From an uncultured Pseudomonadota bacterium (GTDB lineage: Bacteria > Pseudomonadota > Gammaproteobacteria > Steroidobacterales > Steroidobacteraceae): a stretch of DNA of 64,000 nucleotides. Made by a program: the position numbers and the translations under genes. Positions 1 to 8,728 of the stretch are shown here, in pieces. The stretch spans positions 1 to 64,000 of the forward strand of contig CAIYLH010000005.1 of the NCBI GenBank assembly GCA_903927005.1, written 5' to 3'. Under the pieces are notes generated by a model. It saw only the letters and a program-made list of their open reading frames with translations. It made no database searches and was not told the origin of the DNA. How positions within the stretch are numbered: the first letter of the stretch is position 1; each line of letters starts with the position of its first letter.

Positions 1-681
1 ACGATCCAGTTCCTCGTCGACGTCCATCTTCGACAGCAGCAGTGATAGCTCCTGTTCGAGCCGGTCGCGGTTCGCCTCGGCGGGCAGGGCCAGCTGCTGG
101 ATGCGCTCCGCGAGTCGCGTGTGTATCCGCGCCTGCACCTCTGGCAGTCGTGCGCGCACCACACCGACCAACTCCTCGAGCTGGCGGCAGCGCGTAGTCA
201 GCATGGTGGCGATCCGCCCGCCTTCGCTGTCGCGAGTCGCGGTCAGTGCTGCCAGCGTCTCGCCCAGCAGCGCGCCGGCGTCAGTCTGTAGCGGTGTTGC
301 GTCGCGTTCGCGGTCGCGCAGCACGCCAGGCCAGCGCAGCAGGTCGAGCGGGGTCGGTTGCGCCAGCGAGCCGCCGCGCTGTGTTGCACGACCGGTGACC
401 TCGTGGCTGCGAGCGATCAGCTCATCGAGCAAGCCTACGTCGACTTCGAGCGAGGCGCTGCCGCCGCTACCGCCGCGTAGCTGCAGGGAGGCGTCAACCT
501 TGCCCCGCCGCACGGCGCCCTGGATGATCTGCCGGAACTCGCTTTCCGCGCCGCGTATTTCCTCGGGCAGCCGCATGCTGATCTCTAGGTAACGGTGGTT
601 GACCGTACGTAGTTCCCAGACGAGTATGCCGTAGTCGCCTGCACGTTCGCGGCGGGCGAAGCCTGTCATGCTGCGGATCAT
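1..681 (-). CDS. yicC: YicC-family endoribonuclease (3' end outside window)
   Basis: Partial gene read leftwards from ATG at 681. It gives 227 residues before the window edge, and the family is usually about 290 residues, so the C-terminal DUF1732 part is missing here. The N-terminus (MIRSMTGFARRE, then VNHRYLEI and LRLPEE-like segments, GKVDASL) is the classic YicC_N signature. YicC proteins are described as endoribonucleases or RNA-decay factors that affect stationary-phase survival. The gene diverges from the PP2C gene at 754, with about 70 bases between the starts, so both promoters must sit in that short gap. Identity is firm from the N-terminus; activity in this organism is inferred. 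Confidence 0.9.
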   Translation of the reverse strand, partial: MIRSMTGFARRERAGDYGILVWELRTVNHRYLEISMRLPEEIRGAESEFRQIIQGAVRRGKVDASLQLRGGSGGSASLEVDVGLLDELIARSHEVTGRATQRGGSLAQPTPLDLLRWPGVLRDRERDATPLQTDAGALLGETLAALTATRDSEGGRIATMLTTRCRQLEELVGVVRARLPEVQARIHTRLAERIQQLALPAEANRDRLEQELSLLLSKMDVDEELDR

Positions 682-753
682 GCTGTGCCGTGTGCTATAA
701 AACCCGCCACACTGTAGCAGTCCCGGCCTGATGCTGGGGTAGGGAAAGACGCC

Positions 754-1494
754 TTGCAGATCGAATCCGCGGAACTGAGCCTGATTGGGCACCGCGAAGA
801 CAACCAGGATCGTGTTGCCGTCGTCGTGGGCGAGCACGCCGCGCTCGTAATAGCGGTCGACGGCATGGGCGGGCACTCGGACGGGGCGAAGGCCGCGACG
901 ACCGCTATCGCCTCGCTGACGGCCAGCTTCTGGGCCCAACCGCATCCGCTGATCGACCCCATCGGCTTCCTGCACCTCGCCCTTGGTCGGGCGCACGAGG
1001 AAGTCGTCGCCCTTGGCGCGGCGCTGCCGCTGGAGCGGCGGCCGCGTGCAACCTGTGCGCTGTGCCTGGTACAGCAGGGCGATGCTTATTGGGCGCACGT
1101 CGGCGACAGCCGCGTCTACCAGATCCGCAACGGCAACGTCGTCGCCCGGACTCGCGATCACAGCCACGTCGAGCAGTTGCTGCGGGACGGGCTGATTACC
1201 GAGGCTGAGATGAAAAATCACCCGATGCGCAACTACGTCGAGTGCTGCCTGGGCGGCGACCCGATGCTGACCGAAATGACCATCGGCAAGCGCCAGCCCC
1301 TGCAGAAGGGCGACCTGCTGCTGACCTGTAGCGACGGCCTCTGGGCCAATCTCGAGGATGCTGACGTCGGTCGGCCGTGGAGCTCGCCGGCGAGCCTGCG
1401 CGAGACACTTAGCGAGCTGTGCTCGCGCGCGGTACACGCCTCGGCGCCGTACAGCGATAATACGTCCGCCGCGGTCCTCCGCTGGCTGGCTTGA
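754..1494 (+). CDS. PP2C-family protein serine/threonine phosphatase
   Basis: A 246-residue soluble PP2C (PPM) phosphatase that removes phosphate from Ser/Thr using two metal ions. Visible motifs are GHREDNQDR (residues 12-20), [10 protein letters not shown] (35-44, metal-binding Asp36), [14 protein letters not shown] and the C-terminal SDNTS with the last metal Asp. The start is TTG at 754, preceded by a GGGAAAG ribosome-binding site; no ATG fits the conserved N-terminus. The length is that of the compact Stp1/PppA type with no extra domain. It lies 22 bases before rph and is probably co-transcribed with it. A partner Hanks-type kinase is often nearby in related genomes but is not in this window. 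Confidence 0.9.
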   Translation: MQIESAELSLIGHREDNQDRVAVVVGEHAALVIAVDGMGGHSDGAKAATTAIASLTASFWAQPHPLIDPIGFLHLALGRAHEEVVALGAALPLERRPRATCALCLVQQGDAYWAHVGDSRVYQIRNGNVVARTRDHSHVEQLLRDGLITEAEMKNHPMRNYVECCLGGDPMLTEMTIGKRQPLQKGDLLLTCSDGLWANLEDADVGRPWSSPASLRETLSELCSRAVHASAPYSDNTSAAVLRWLA

Positions 1495-1516
1495 CCCGAC
1501 AGCGACGGAGATTGCG

Positions 1517-2239
1517 ATGCGCCCCAGCGGCCGAACCCCCAACCAGCTGCGTGAGATCCGATTCACGCGCCACTTCACCCGCCATGCCGAGGGTTCCGTG
1601 CTCGTCGAGTTCGGCGACACCAAGGTGCTGTGCACCGCGACCATCGAGAATGGCGTGCCGCACTTTTTGCGAAACAGCGGCACCGGCTGGATAACGGCTG
1701 AGTACGGCATGTTGCCGCGCGCGACGCACACCCGCTCCGCACGCGAGGCGGCGCGCGGCAAGCAGAGCGGCCGCACCCAGGAGATTCAGCGCCTGATCGG
1801 CCGCAGCCTGCGCGCGGTTGTCAACATGAAGGCGCTGGGCGAGCGCACGGTGACGCTCGACTGCGACGTGTTGCAGGCGGACGGCGGCACGCGTACCGCG
1901 GCGATTACTGGTTCCTTCGTGGCGCTTGCGGATGCTGCGGCCATGCTGGTCAAGCGTGGCGATCTGGCCAAGAACCCGCTGCACGGCCAGGTTGCGGCGG
2001 TGTCGGTCGGCATCGTCGGTGGCGTGCCGGTTCTGGACCTCGACTATGCGGAGGACTCGCAGGCCGAGACGGACATGAACGTCGTGATGAACGGCGGCGG
2101 CGCATACGTTGAGGTGCAGGGGACCGCCGAGGGCCACGCCTTCCGCCGCCACGAGCTCGACGCGCTGCTCGAACTCGCCGCTGGCGGCATCACCGACCTG
2201 ATCGCGCGACAGCAGCAGGCGCTCGACGCCTCGGCATAG
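1517..2239 (+). CDS. rph: Ribonuclease PH
   Basis: A 240-residue phosphate-dependent 3'-5' exoribonuclease that trims the 3' ends of tRNA precursors and works as a hexamer. The conserved opening [13 protein letters not shown], the segments [46 protein letters not shown] and [11 protein letters not shown] are all present, at normal length. The start is ATG 1517 with GGAG at 1507-1510; an open frame runs further upstream but has no family similarity. It is followed 2 bases later by rdgB, and the rph-rdgB-hemW order is common in gammaproteobacteria. Nothing looks degraded, unlike the frameshifted rph of some E. coli K-12 lines. Confidence 0.96.
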   Translation: MRPSGRTPNQLREIRFTRHFTRHAEGSVLVEFGDTKVLCTATIENGVPHFLRNSGTGWITAEYGMLPRATHTRSAREAARGKQSGRTQEIQRLIGRSLRAVVNMKALGERTVTLDCDVLQADGGTRTAAITGSFVALADAAAMLVKRGDLAKNPLHGQVAAVSVGIVGGVPVLDLDYAEDSQAETDMNVVMNGGGAYVEVQGTAEGHAFRRHELDALLELAAGGITDLIARQQQALDASA

Positions 2240-2241
2240 CG

Positions 2242-2847
2242 ATGGTGCACGCGCCGTGGCCGCGGCTCGTCGTCGCCAGCGGCAACCCTGGCAAGCTGCG
2301 CGAGTTTCGTGCGTTGCTTGCCGGGCTGGCGACCGAAATCCTGCCGCAGACAGAGCTCGGCGTCCCCTCGCCGGTTGAGACCGAATCGACGTTCATGGGC
2401 AATGCATTGCTGAAGGCGCGTCACGCCGCGCGCCTCACGGGCCTTGCGGCGCTCGCCGACGACTCCGGACTGGAAGTTGACGCGCTCGGCGGCGCGCCCG
2501 GCGTGTGGTCGGCGCGGTACGCAGGCGAGGGGGCGGACGATGCCGCCAACAATGCCCGCCTGCTTGAGGCGCTGGCGGGCTTTGCCGAGCCCCGCCGCGC
2601 CCGCTATCGTGCCGTGATCGTGCTGGTGGAGGGCCCGGACGACCCCGCGCCGCTGATCGCCGAGGGCAGCTGGGAGGGCCGGATTGCGACCACGGCTCGT
2701 GGCGTTGGTGGGTTCGGCTATGACCCGCTGTTCCTGGTCGGTGAGGGCGGGCAGACGGCCGCCGAGCTGCCGGCCGAGCTCAAGAATCGGATTTCTCACC
2801 GCGCGCAGGCGCTCGCGGCGCTGCTGGCACGAGTGCGCGCGCGGTGA
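2242..2847 (+). CDS. rdgB: XTP/dITP diphosphatase (RdgB/HAM1)
   Basis: A 201-residue house-cleaning enzyme that hydrolyses non-canonical purine nucleotides (XTP, dITP, ITP) to monophosphates and pyrophosphate, keeping them out of DNA and RNA. Family motifs are ASGNPGKLREF near the N-terminus, LADDSGLEVDALGGAPGVWS with the catalytic acids, GVGGFGYDPLF and KNRISHRAQA near the C-terminus. ATG at 2242 lies 2 bases after the rph stop, and its own 3' end overlaps the GTG of hemW by 4 bases, so translational coupling is likely. Length and motifs are standard. Confidence 0.96.
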   Translation: MVHAPWPRLVVASGNPGKLREFRALLAGLATEILPQTELGVPSPVETESTFMGNALLKARHAARLTGLAALADDSGLEVDALGGAPGVWSARYAGEGADDAANNARLLEALAGFAEPRRARYRAVIVLVEGPDDPAPLIAEGSWEGRIATTARGVGGFGYDPLFLVGEGGQTAAELPAELKNRISHRAQALAALLARVRAR

Positions 2848-4013
2848 ACGCGCTCGTTACCCCGCCGCTCGCGCTGTACGTGCACCTGCCCTGGTGCGTA
2901 CGAAAATGCCCGTACTGCGACTTCAACTCGCACGTCCATAAGGGCGAGCTGCCGGAGGCCGAGTACGTCGCGGCGTTACTCGAGGATCTCGAGCGCGACT
3001 TGCTGCTGGTTGCCGGCCGGCAGGTCCAGAGCGTGTTTTTCGGTGGCGGTACGCCGAGCCTGTTCGCCGCCGAAAGTGTCGCGGCACTGCTGGATGGCGT
3101 CCGCGCGCGCGTGTCGCTGGCCCCTGACGTCGAGATCACCCTTGAGGCCAACCCCGGCACGATCGAGCACGGCCGCTTCGCCGGCTATCGCGACGCCGGC
3201 GTCAACCGCATTTCGCTGGGCGCGCAGAGCTTCGGCGCGCGCCAGCTGCAGCTGCTGGGACGCATACACGCGGCTTCCGACACCGGTCGCGCCGTCGGCG
3301 AGCTGGTTGCGGCCGACCTCGGCAACTTCAATCTCGACCTGATGTACGCGCTGCCGGAGCAGGGCCTGGATGGCGCGCTGACCGACATCGACGCTGCGTT
3401 GGCATTTGCGCCGCCGCACCTTTCGCACTACCAGCTGACGCTGGAGCCGGGCACCGTCTACTACAGCCGCCCGCCGGTGCTGCCGGACGAGGATCTCGCC
3501 GAAGCTATCCAGGAGGCGGGTCACGCGCGGCTCGCCGCTGCCGGCTATCGTCGTTACGAGGTGTCGGCCTGGGCGCAGCCTGGCGCCGAGTGTCGCCACA
3601 ACCTCAATTACTGGCGCTACGGCGACTATCTGGGCATCGGCGCTGGTGCGCACGGCAAGCTGACCGATGCGCTCCGCGGCCAGATTATGCGCACGGAGAA
3701 GCCCAAGCAGCCGCGTACGTATCTGGCGGCTGCTGCAGCGCCCGGAATAATCGGCAGCCGCGCAGACGTCGCGCTCAGCTCGCGGCCGTTTGAGTTCATG
3801 TTGAACGCGCTGCGACTCACCGAAGGCTTCGCCCGGGTCGAGTTTGAGGCCTGCACCGGGTTGTCGCTGGACAGCCAGCAAGCGGCGCTAGAGATCGCCC
3901 AGCGGCGGGGGTTGCTTGCGCAAACGGCGACCGGCTGGGCGCCTACCGAGCTTGGCACTAGGTTTCTCAACGACTTGCAGGGGCTGTTCCTGCCGGCCGT
4001 CCTCGCCCCCTGA
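2844..4013 (+). CDS. hemW: Radical SAM heme chaperone HemW
   Basis: A 389-residue radical SAM protein of the HemN-like group. The cluster motif CVRKCPYC (CxxxCxxC) lies about 17 residues from the GTG start, followed by FFGGGTPSLF, the usual SAM-binding glycine motif, and by the C-terminal HemN-type domain (ISLGAQSFG, HNLNYWRYGDYLGIGAGAHG). HemW is thought to hand heme to respiratory enzymes and is not the coproporphyrinogen oxidase itself; the size and the CxxxCxxC motif without the longer HemN N-terminus support HemW. It overlaps rdgB by 4 bases and ends the rph-rdgB-hemW run. Confidence 0.94.
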   Translation: MNALVTPPLALYVHLPWCVRKCPYCDFNSHVHKGELPEAEYVAALLEDLERDLLLVAGRQVQSVFFGGGTPSLFAAESVAALLDGVRARVSLAPDVEITLEANPGTIEHGRFAGYRDAGVNRISLGAQSFGARQLQLLGRIHAASDTGRAVGELVAADLGNFNLDLMYALPEQGLDGALTDIDAALAFAPPHLSHYQLTLEPGTVYYSRPPVLPDEDLAEAIQEAGHARLAAAGYRRYEVSAWAQPGAECRHNLNYWRYGDYLGIGAGAHGKLTDALRGQIMRTEKPKQPRTYLAAAAAPGIIGSRADVALSSRPFEFMLNALRLTEGFARVEFEACTGLSLDSQQAALEIAQRRGLLAQTATGWAPTELGTRFLNDLQGLFLPAVLAP

Positions 4014-4290
4014 GCGGCCGCTCCGGGGGGTGCCCAAAAAATCGCGGCTAGGCGTTACTTGGGCTTGACAACGTGCGGATTATGTCTTTTTGGCAGCGGC
4101 AGCCGTCGGACTTGTGCACACACGGAACGGGGGCGAGCCAAATAGACGCACTAACGCTCGATACCTGACCCATAACCTCAAATGAAGTGCCTTAACGCTA
4201 TGATTTTAAAGACTTAATATACGTGGTTACTTTTTAACCAAAATGACATCTTCGCTATTTAAGCGCAATTCCAGTGGCTGCGGCGGCAGT

Positions 4291-4325
4291 TCATCCACAT
4301 AGTTATCCACAGGAATTGTGGATAA
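4291..4325. promoter_or_regulatory. Cluster of three DnaA boxes
   Basis: Within 35 bases there are two perfect DnaA boxes in opposite orientation, TTATCCACA at 4303-4311 and TGTGGATAA at 4317-4325, and a one-mismatch box TCATCCACA at 4291-4299. They lie just right of a roughly 90-base AT-rich stretch. This arrangement is what a replication origin looks like (duplex-unwinding element plus boxes), but it may equally be a DnaA-controlled promoter or a DnaA titration site. No dnaA, gidA, rpmH or parAB gene is near. Confidence 0.7.
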
Positions 4326-4462
4326 AGCCCAGAGCCCCTTGAAAGAGTTCGTTACGCGCTGAAGTTAAGCTTTCTTGACGCTTAGTTGCGCTAACTGGCC
4401 GTGTACAGGACGGTTTTTCACTCGCCGCTGTGGGGCAGCCCCGGGCCCTCGAGCGGCGCGCC

Positions 4463-4491
4463 TTGCATGGGCCGGGGTCCGAACTTATACT
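4463..4491 (+). promoter_or_regulatory. Sigma-70 promoter of rpmE
   Basis: A -35 box TTGCAT (4463-4468) and a -10 box TATACT (4486-4491) are separated by exactly 17 bases. Transcription would begin near 4498, giving a leader of about 30 bases before the rpmE ATG at 4530. The start is therefore downstream of the DnaA-box cluster. Confidence 0.65.
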
Positions 4492-4529
4492 GCGCGGCCA
4501 TTTTGTCGACCCACAGCAGTGAGCGCCCC

Positions 4530-4742
4530 ATGAAGGCCGCAATCCATCCCGAATACAAAGCCATCAACGTAACCTGCAGCTGCGGGAACACGTTTGAGAC
4601 TGGTTCCACGCTGGGCCACGACCTTCAGGTCGAAGTGTGCTCAGCCTGTCACCCGTTCTACACGGGCAAGCAGAAGATGGTCGACACGGGCGGCCGCGTC
4701 GATCGCTTCCGCAAGAAGTACGCGGCCCAGCCCGCGCGCTGA
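4530..4742 (+). CDS. rpmE: 50S ribosomal protein L31 (zinc-binding form)
   Basis: A 70-residue large-subunit protein near the subunit interface. It carries the four cysteines of the zinc-containing (C+) form: Cys16, Cys18, Cys37 and Cys40 (CSCG and CSAC), followed by the conserved HPFYTGKQK and [13 protein letters not shown] 4530 is chosen because L31 proteins begin MK-x2-IHP. It has its own promoter upstream and a strong hairpin just after the stop, so it is a single-gene transcript. C+ L31 is commonly replaced by a cysteine-free paralogue when zinc is short; none is present in this window. Confidence 0.96.
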   Translation: MKAAIHPEYKAINVTCSCGNTFETGSTLGHDLQVEVCSACHPFYTGKQKMVDTGGRVDRFRKKYAAQPAR

Positions 4743-4779
4743 CCGGCGACTTTGTGCCCCGCGACGGCGGGGCACCAGT

Positions 4780-4804
4780 AAACGCCCGGCGTAGCCGGGC
4801 GTTT
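4780..4804 (+). terminator. Rho-independent-type terminator of rpmE
   Basis: A perfect 11-base stem, AAACGCCCGGC / GCCGGGCGTTT, closes on a 3-base GTA loop and ends in a short T run. A second GC hairpin (GCCCCGC / GCGGGGC, 4756-4773) lies between it and the rpmE stop. Confidence 0.75.
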
Positions 4805-4913
4805 GCGTTTGCAGAACCCGATCTCCCTCGATCGTCCAGGGCCGGAGCGTGGTCGGCTGCCTTGATTATTGCGCTGCAGCGTGACAGTCTGCCCGTACCG
4901 ATGGGGCGCTCTG

Positions 4914-6209
4914 ATGACGACAAGAAAGTTCACGCTGACCGACGTTTCGACGGGCAAGACCAGCACGCTGGATGCCCTATCTCCTAGCGTCGGCGCCGAC
5001 GTCATAAACATAGCGCCGCTGGGCAAAGACCACGGGGTCTATACCTTCGACCCAGGGTTCATGGCGACCGCCGCGTGCGAGTCGAAGATCACCTACATTG
5101 ACGGCGACAAGGGCGTGCTGCTGTACCGCGGCTACCCGGTTGAGCAGCTCGCGGCCAAGAGCTCGTTCCTCGAGGTCTCGTACCTGCTGATCTACGGCGA
5201 ACTGCCCGTGCCGGCGCAGCTCACCGAGTTCAAGAGCAACATCACGCGCCACACGATGCTCAACGAGTCGTTGCTGCGTTTCTACAACGGCTTTCACTAC
5301 GACGCGCATCCGATGGCGCAGGTCTCGGCTGTGGTCGCCTCGATGGCCGGCTTCTACCACGAGTCGCTGGACATCCATAATCCGCGCCACCGCGAGATCT
5401 TCGCGCACCGCATCATCGCGAAGATGCCGACGATCTCGGCGGCGGCCTACAAGCACATGCTCGGCCAGCCTTTCGTCTACCCGCAGAACAACCTCGACTA
5501 CTGCTCGAACCTGCTGAACATGTTCTTCGCCGTTCCCTGCGAGGACTATCAGGTCGACCCGGTTGCCGCGAAGGCGCTCGATCTGCTGCTCATTCTGCAC
5601 GCCGATCACGAGCAGAACGCGAGCACCTCTACCGTGCGCCTCGCTGGCAGCACCGGCACCAACCCGTACGCCGCGATGGCATCGGGTATCGCCGCGCTCT
5701 GGGGTCCCTCGCACGGCGGCGCAAACGAGGCGGTGCTGCAGATGCTCGAGGAGATCGGTACCGCTGATGCGATCCCGAAGTTCCTCGCCAAGGTCAAAGA
5801 CAAGAACGAAACGACCAAGCTGATGGGATTTGGTCATCGGGTCTACAAGAATTTCGATCCGCGCGCCAAGATCATCCGCGAGACCTGCCATCAGGTGCTC
5901 GCCAATCTCGGCCGTGTCGACAATCCGCTGTTCGAGCTTGCGCTGAAGCTCGAACACATCGCGCTGCACGATGAGTATTTCGTCTCGCGCAAGTTGTATC
6001 CGAACGTCGATTTCTATTCGGGCATCATCTATAGCGCGCTCGGCATCCCACGCTCGATGTTTACGGTCCTGTTCGCAATCGCCCGCACCGCCGGTTGGGT
6101 TGCTCACTGGCAGGAAATGATCTCTGATCCGGCGATGAAGATCGGTCGCCCGCGCCAGCTGTATACCGGCCCGACATCGCGCGACTACGTCGACATCGAG
6201 ACGCGTTGA
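4914..6209 (+). CDS. gltA: Citrate synthase, type II
   Basis: A 431-residue citrate synthase that condenses oxaloacetate and acetyl-CoA at the entry of the TCA cycle. The catalytic triad is visible: His in [11 protein letters not shown], His in [12 protein letters not shown] and Asp in [10 protein letters not shown]. The N-terminal beta domain with the [21 protein letters not shown] segment marks the NADH-sensitive hexameric type of Gram-negative bacteria. The chosen start is ATG 4914 ([10 protein letters not shown]), after GGGGCG; an upstream GTG would add 15 unrelated residues. It is bounded by terminator hairpins on both sides and so is monocistronic. rpmE next to gltA is a known order in Xanthomonadales. 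Confidence 0.96.
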   Translation: MTTRKFTLTDVSTGKTSTLDALSPSVGADVINIAPLGKDHGVYTFDPGFMATAACESKITYIDGDKGVLLYRGYPVEQLAAKSSFLEVSYLLIYGELPVPAQLTEFKSNITRHTMLNESLLRFYNGFHYDAHPMAQVSAVVASMAGFYHESLDIHNPRHREIFAHRIIAKMPTISAAAYKHMLGQPFVYPQNNLDYCSNLLNMFFAVPCEDYQVDPVAAKALDLLLILHADHEQNASTSTVRLAGSTGTNPYAAMASGIAALWGPSHGGANEAVLQMLEEIGTADAIPKFLAKVKDKNETTKLMGFGHRVYKNFDPRAKIIRETCHQVLANLGRVDNPLFELALKLEHIALHDEYFVSRKLYPNVDFYSGIIYSALGIPRSMFTVLFAIARTAGWVAHWQEMISDPAMKIGRPRQLYTGPTSRDYVDIETR

Positions 6210-6221
6210 CGGCAGGTAGCG

Positions 6222-6241
6222 CGGGCGCCTGACGGCGCCCG
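6222..6241 (+). terminator. Terminator hairpin after gltA
   Basis: CGGGCGCC and GGCGCCCG pair perfectly around a TGAC loop, starting 13 bases after the gltA stop. Only a TT follows, so termination strength is uncertain. Confidence 0.55.
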
Positions 6242-6264
6242 TTGCCGGCCAGCGCGCTCCCTCC

Positions 6265-7146
6265 ATGCGTACCGGCAGCGTCAGGGCGATTGGCATCATG
6301 CTGATCGCTGTCGGATTCTTCTCCGTCATGGATGCGGGGCTCAAGCACCTCTCGACTGAATATCCCACGATGGAAATCGTGGCGCTGCGCTCGGCCGCCT
6401 CGATTCCGTTCCTGCTGGCCTCGATTGCATGGGCAGGCGCCTGGGGGCGCCTGCGCATCACCAATCCCTGGTTGTACGTCGGTCGTGCGGCGATTGGCGT
6501 GCTGATGCTCTCCAGTTTCATCTATTCGGTTTCGGAGCAGGCGCTGACCGACTCCTACGCGATCTTCATGAGTGCGCCGCTGATGGTCGCGGTCGCCTCG
6601 CGCATCGTGCTCGGTGAGCGAATCCCAGCGCGTCGCTGGGTCGCAATCGTGGTGGGTCTGCTCGGTGTGATCGTCGCGCTGAAGCCCAGCGCCGCCCACA
6701 TGATCTCGCTCGGTGGCATGGCGGCCTTCATCAGCGCGGTCTGCTATGCGGTCGGCGTGCTCCTGATCCGGCTGATGAGCCGTACCGATTCGGCATATGC
6801 GATGGTGCTTTGGTACATGGTGATCATCTGCATCGCGAGCCTGGCGCTCGCCGCCCCCCACTGGCAACCGGTGCCGAGTTCGCACTGGCCGTGGATCGTG
6901 TTCGTCGGCTTGACCGGCGCGATCGCACAGTACCTGCTGACGGTGGCGTTTCGACTCGCGCCTGCCTCGAAGGTCGCGCCGTTCGAGTACACGGCGATGG
7001 TATGGGGGCTGCTGCTGGACTATTTCGTGTTCGCGATATCCCCACTGCCGCGCGTGCTGATCGGCGGGGCGATCGTCGTGGTCGGCGGTCTGTACCTGAT
7101 TTGGGACGAGCACCGTGCCGATCCGGTGGTCAGTCCCGCCAGTTGA
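6265..7146 (+). CDS. DMT-superfamily (EamA) transporter
   Basis: A 293-residue inner-membrane protein with about ten hydrophobic segments in two EamA repeats, the first opening with IMLIAVGFFSVMDAGLKHL and the second from about residue 150. Members of the drug/metabolite transporter superfamily export amino acids, nucleosides or small toxic metabolites; the substrate cannot be read from sequence. The proline-bearing last helix and short C-terminal tail are normal. The gene stands alone between gltA and a crotonase-like gene, with about 90 bases to the latter. It is intact but functionally unassigned. Confidence 0.85.
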   Translation: MRTGSVRAIGIMLIAVGFFSVMDAGLKHLSTEYPTMEIVALRSAASIPFLLASIAWAGAWGRLRITNPWLYVGRAAIGVLMLSSFIYSVSEQALTDSYAIFMSAPLMVAVASRIVLGERIPARRWVAIVVGLLGVIVALKPSAAHMISLGGMAAFISAVCYAVGVLLIRLMSRTDSAYAMVLWYMVIICIASLALAAPHWQPVPSSHWPWIVFVGLTGAIAQYLLTVAFRLAPASKVAPFEYTAMVWGLLLDYFVFAISPLPRVLIGGAIVVVGGLYLIWDEHRADPVVSPAS

Positions 7147-7233
7147 GCCCCATCCGGTCTGCGCGAGACGTCGTGATCGCGCTAGGATGGGAGCTCACGG
7201 CGGGCAGGCCCGCCCGAGGCCAAGGAGAACACG

Positions 7234-8025
7234 ATGCAGGCACCCCAGACACCGGCTGACATCGCCATCGATGCCTCGCTGGTTCGCCTCGAGCGCGACG
7301 GCGCGATTGCGCGCCTAACGCTCAATCAGCCCACCAAGTACAACCCGCTGTCGGCGCCTACGATTGAGGCGCTGATAGCGTCGCTCGCCATCCTTGCGAG
7401 TGACGCGCAAGTGCGAGTGATCGTGCTCGCCGCCGAGGGTAAGGCGTTTTCAGCTGGCCATGACCTCAACGAGATGGGCGCCGAGTGCTCGCTGGACGGG
7501 TTCCGTGCCTTGTTCACGCGTTGCGGCGAGCTGATGATGGCCATTCAGCGCCAGCCGCAGCCGGTGGTCGCGCGTGTGCAGGGCGTCGCGACCGCGGCGG
7601 GCTGTCAGCTGGTGGCAATGTGCGATCTTGCAGTGGCAAGTGAAAACGCACGTTTTGCCGTGTCCGGAATTAATCTCGGACTGTTCTGCGCGACACCCGC
7701 GGTGGCGTTGTCGCGCAACATCTCGCGCAAACAGGCGATGGAGATGTTGCTGACAGGGGAGTTCATCGACGCGGCAACCGCTCGCGAGCGGGGCCTCGTA
7801 AACCGCGTCGTGCCGCTCGCTGAGCTTGATGCTGAGATTGGTCGCCTGTGTGCCTCTATCGTGGTGAAGTCGCCGGTCGCGGTCGCAGCGGGCAAGCAGT
7901 TGTATTACCGGCAGCTGGAGACAGGCGTCGAGGCTGCCTACGCACTGGCTGCCGAGGCGATGGCCTGCAATGCCATTGAATCGGATGCGCGTCGCGGCAT
8001 CGCGGCGTTCACCAAGCGCGGCTGA
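7234..8025 (+). CDS. Enoyl-CoA hydratase/isomerase family protein (ECHDC3-like, catalytic Glu absent)
   Basis: A 263-residue crotonase-fold protein. The CoA-binding segment AFSAGHDLNEM and the oxyanion-hole loop QGVATAAGCQLVAMCDLAVAS are present. Both glutamates that act as acid/base in true enoyl-CoA hydratases appear to be replaced: the GGCE position reads AGCQ and the PEI position reads GINLGL. This pattern matches the ECHDC3-like subgroup, whose reaction is unclear. ATG 7234 follows AAGGAG at an ideal distance. Its last 17 bases overlap the 3' end of the convergent gene at 8009-8656. A fatty-acid or CoA-related role is likely, but simple hydratase activity is doubtful. Confidence 0.85.
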   Translation: MQAPQTPADIAIDASLVRLERDGAIARLTLNQPTKYNPLSAPTIEALIASLAILASDAQVRVIVLAAEGKAFSAGHDLNEMGAECSLDGFRALFTRCGELMMAIQRQPQPVVARVQGVATAAGCQLVAMCDLAVASENARFAVSGINLGLFCATPAVALSRNISRKQAMEMLLTGEFIDAATARERGLVNRVVPLAELDAEIGRLCASIVVKSPVAVAAGKQLYYRQLETGVEAAYALAAEAMACNAIESDARRGIAAFTKRG

Positions 8026-8656
8026 AGCCGTTCGTCGCAGCCGGCTCCTCGCGGCCCAAGAGGCTGCGCACCTCCTGGGCGCCCGCGCGGCGCATGGGCT
8101 TGCCGTCGCTTGGCGACAATGGCGCTTGGCGGATGCCATCCTTGGGGAATACGGTCGCTTCTACCGGGATGTCGTGGACGCTGAACTGCACCACCGGCAG
8201 CGGCAGTACGCGTTCGGCATTCATTCGCAGCCGATGCTCGGCGATGCGGTACTGGATCCGCTCGTCCAAGAGCCGCAGGCTTACCGCTTCGGGGAAGTCT
8301 GAGAAAACATGCAGGCTGATCTCTTGATGGGGTGTCGCAATGCCAGTCAGAACCGGACCCACCAGCCGTGGCTCGAAGCCGTCGAGCATCTGCATCGCCT
8401 CGAGTGCGGCGCGCCGTTGTTCAGTGAGGGTGTCGGTATGAGTGTCGGCGGCGAATAGCCGCTGGTATTCGGCGAGCGCGGCATCGATCTCCGCGTTCTT
8501 CGGCAGCGCGGCGTTGTCTGTCGCGCCGAACCGTTCTGCGGCCTTACGCTTGGCAACGCCATAGTCGTCGACGCCGTGCTCAAACATGAGCCGCGCCGCT
8601 TCCTGGGCAAGCGCGCGGCGCAAGTCATCTCCGCGAATGCTGCGCAGCCGAGTCAT
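8009..8656 (-). CDS. Conserved protein of unknown function
   Basis: A 215-residue soluble protein that I do not recognise with certainty. It starts MTRLRSIRGDDLRRALAQEA; the N-terminal 90 residues are helical and rich in Ala/Arg/Glu (AARLMFEHGVDDYGVAKRKAAERFG, in two parts). The C-terminal half is more beta-like with a PVLTGIATPHQEISLHVFSD stretch. There is no signal peptide or membrane segment. ATG 8656 is chosen because GGAG lies 8 bases before it; an in-frame upstream start adds nine unsupported residues. The N-terminal half suggests a conserved proteobacterial family, but I would not assign a reaction. It overlaps the crotonase-like gene tail to tail by 17 bases. Confidence 0.75.
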   Translation of the reverse strand: MTRLRSIRGDDLRRALAQEAARLMFEHGVDDYGVAKRKAAERFGATDNAALPKNAEIDAALAEYQRLFAADTHTDTLTEQRRAALEAMQMLDGFEPRLVGPVLTGIATPHQEISLHVFSDFPEAVSLRLLDERIQYRIAEHRLRMNAERVLPLPVVQFSVHDIPVEATVFPKDGIRQAPLSPSDGKPMRRAGAQEVRSLLGREEPAATNGFSRAW

Positions 8657-8728
8657 GTCACACACTCCAGCGGCCAGTTGCAATCGACTCTAGCACGGCG
8701 TCCAGGCAGCGCGATCAGGCTGCGTGTT

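Larger units (their letters stand above)
4014..4529. other. Long AT-rich intergenic region before rpmE
   Basis: A 516-base gap without a credible gene, unusual for this dense window. From about 4180 to 4270 it is much more AT-rich than its surroundings and includes an inverted repeat TGGTTA-N5-TAACCA (4224-4240). This is followed by a cluster of DnaA boxes (4291-4325) and, further right, by the rpmE promoter. Two overlapping short frames here lack ribosome-binding sites and similarity, so I do not call them. Confidence 0.7.

Noticed and set aside
101-592. Plus-strand frame of 163 codons opposite yicC
   Set aside because: Ser/Arg-rich shadow; the minus-strand frame matches YicC throughout.
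4977-6521. Open frame of 514 codons on the minus strand opposite gltA and the DMT transporter
   Set aside because: Antisense shadow of two clear genes in GC-rich DNA; arginine-rich translation without any family motif or ribosome-binding site.
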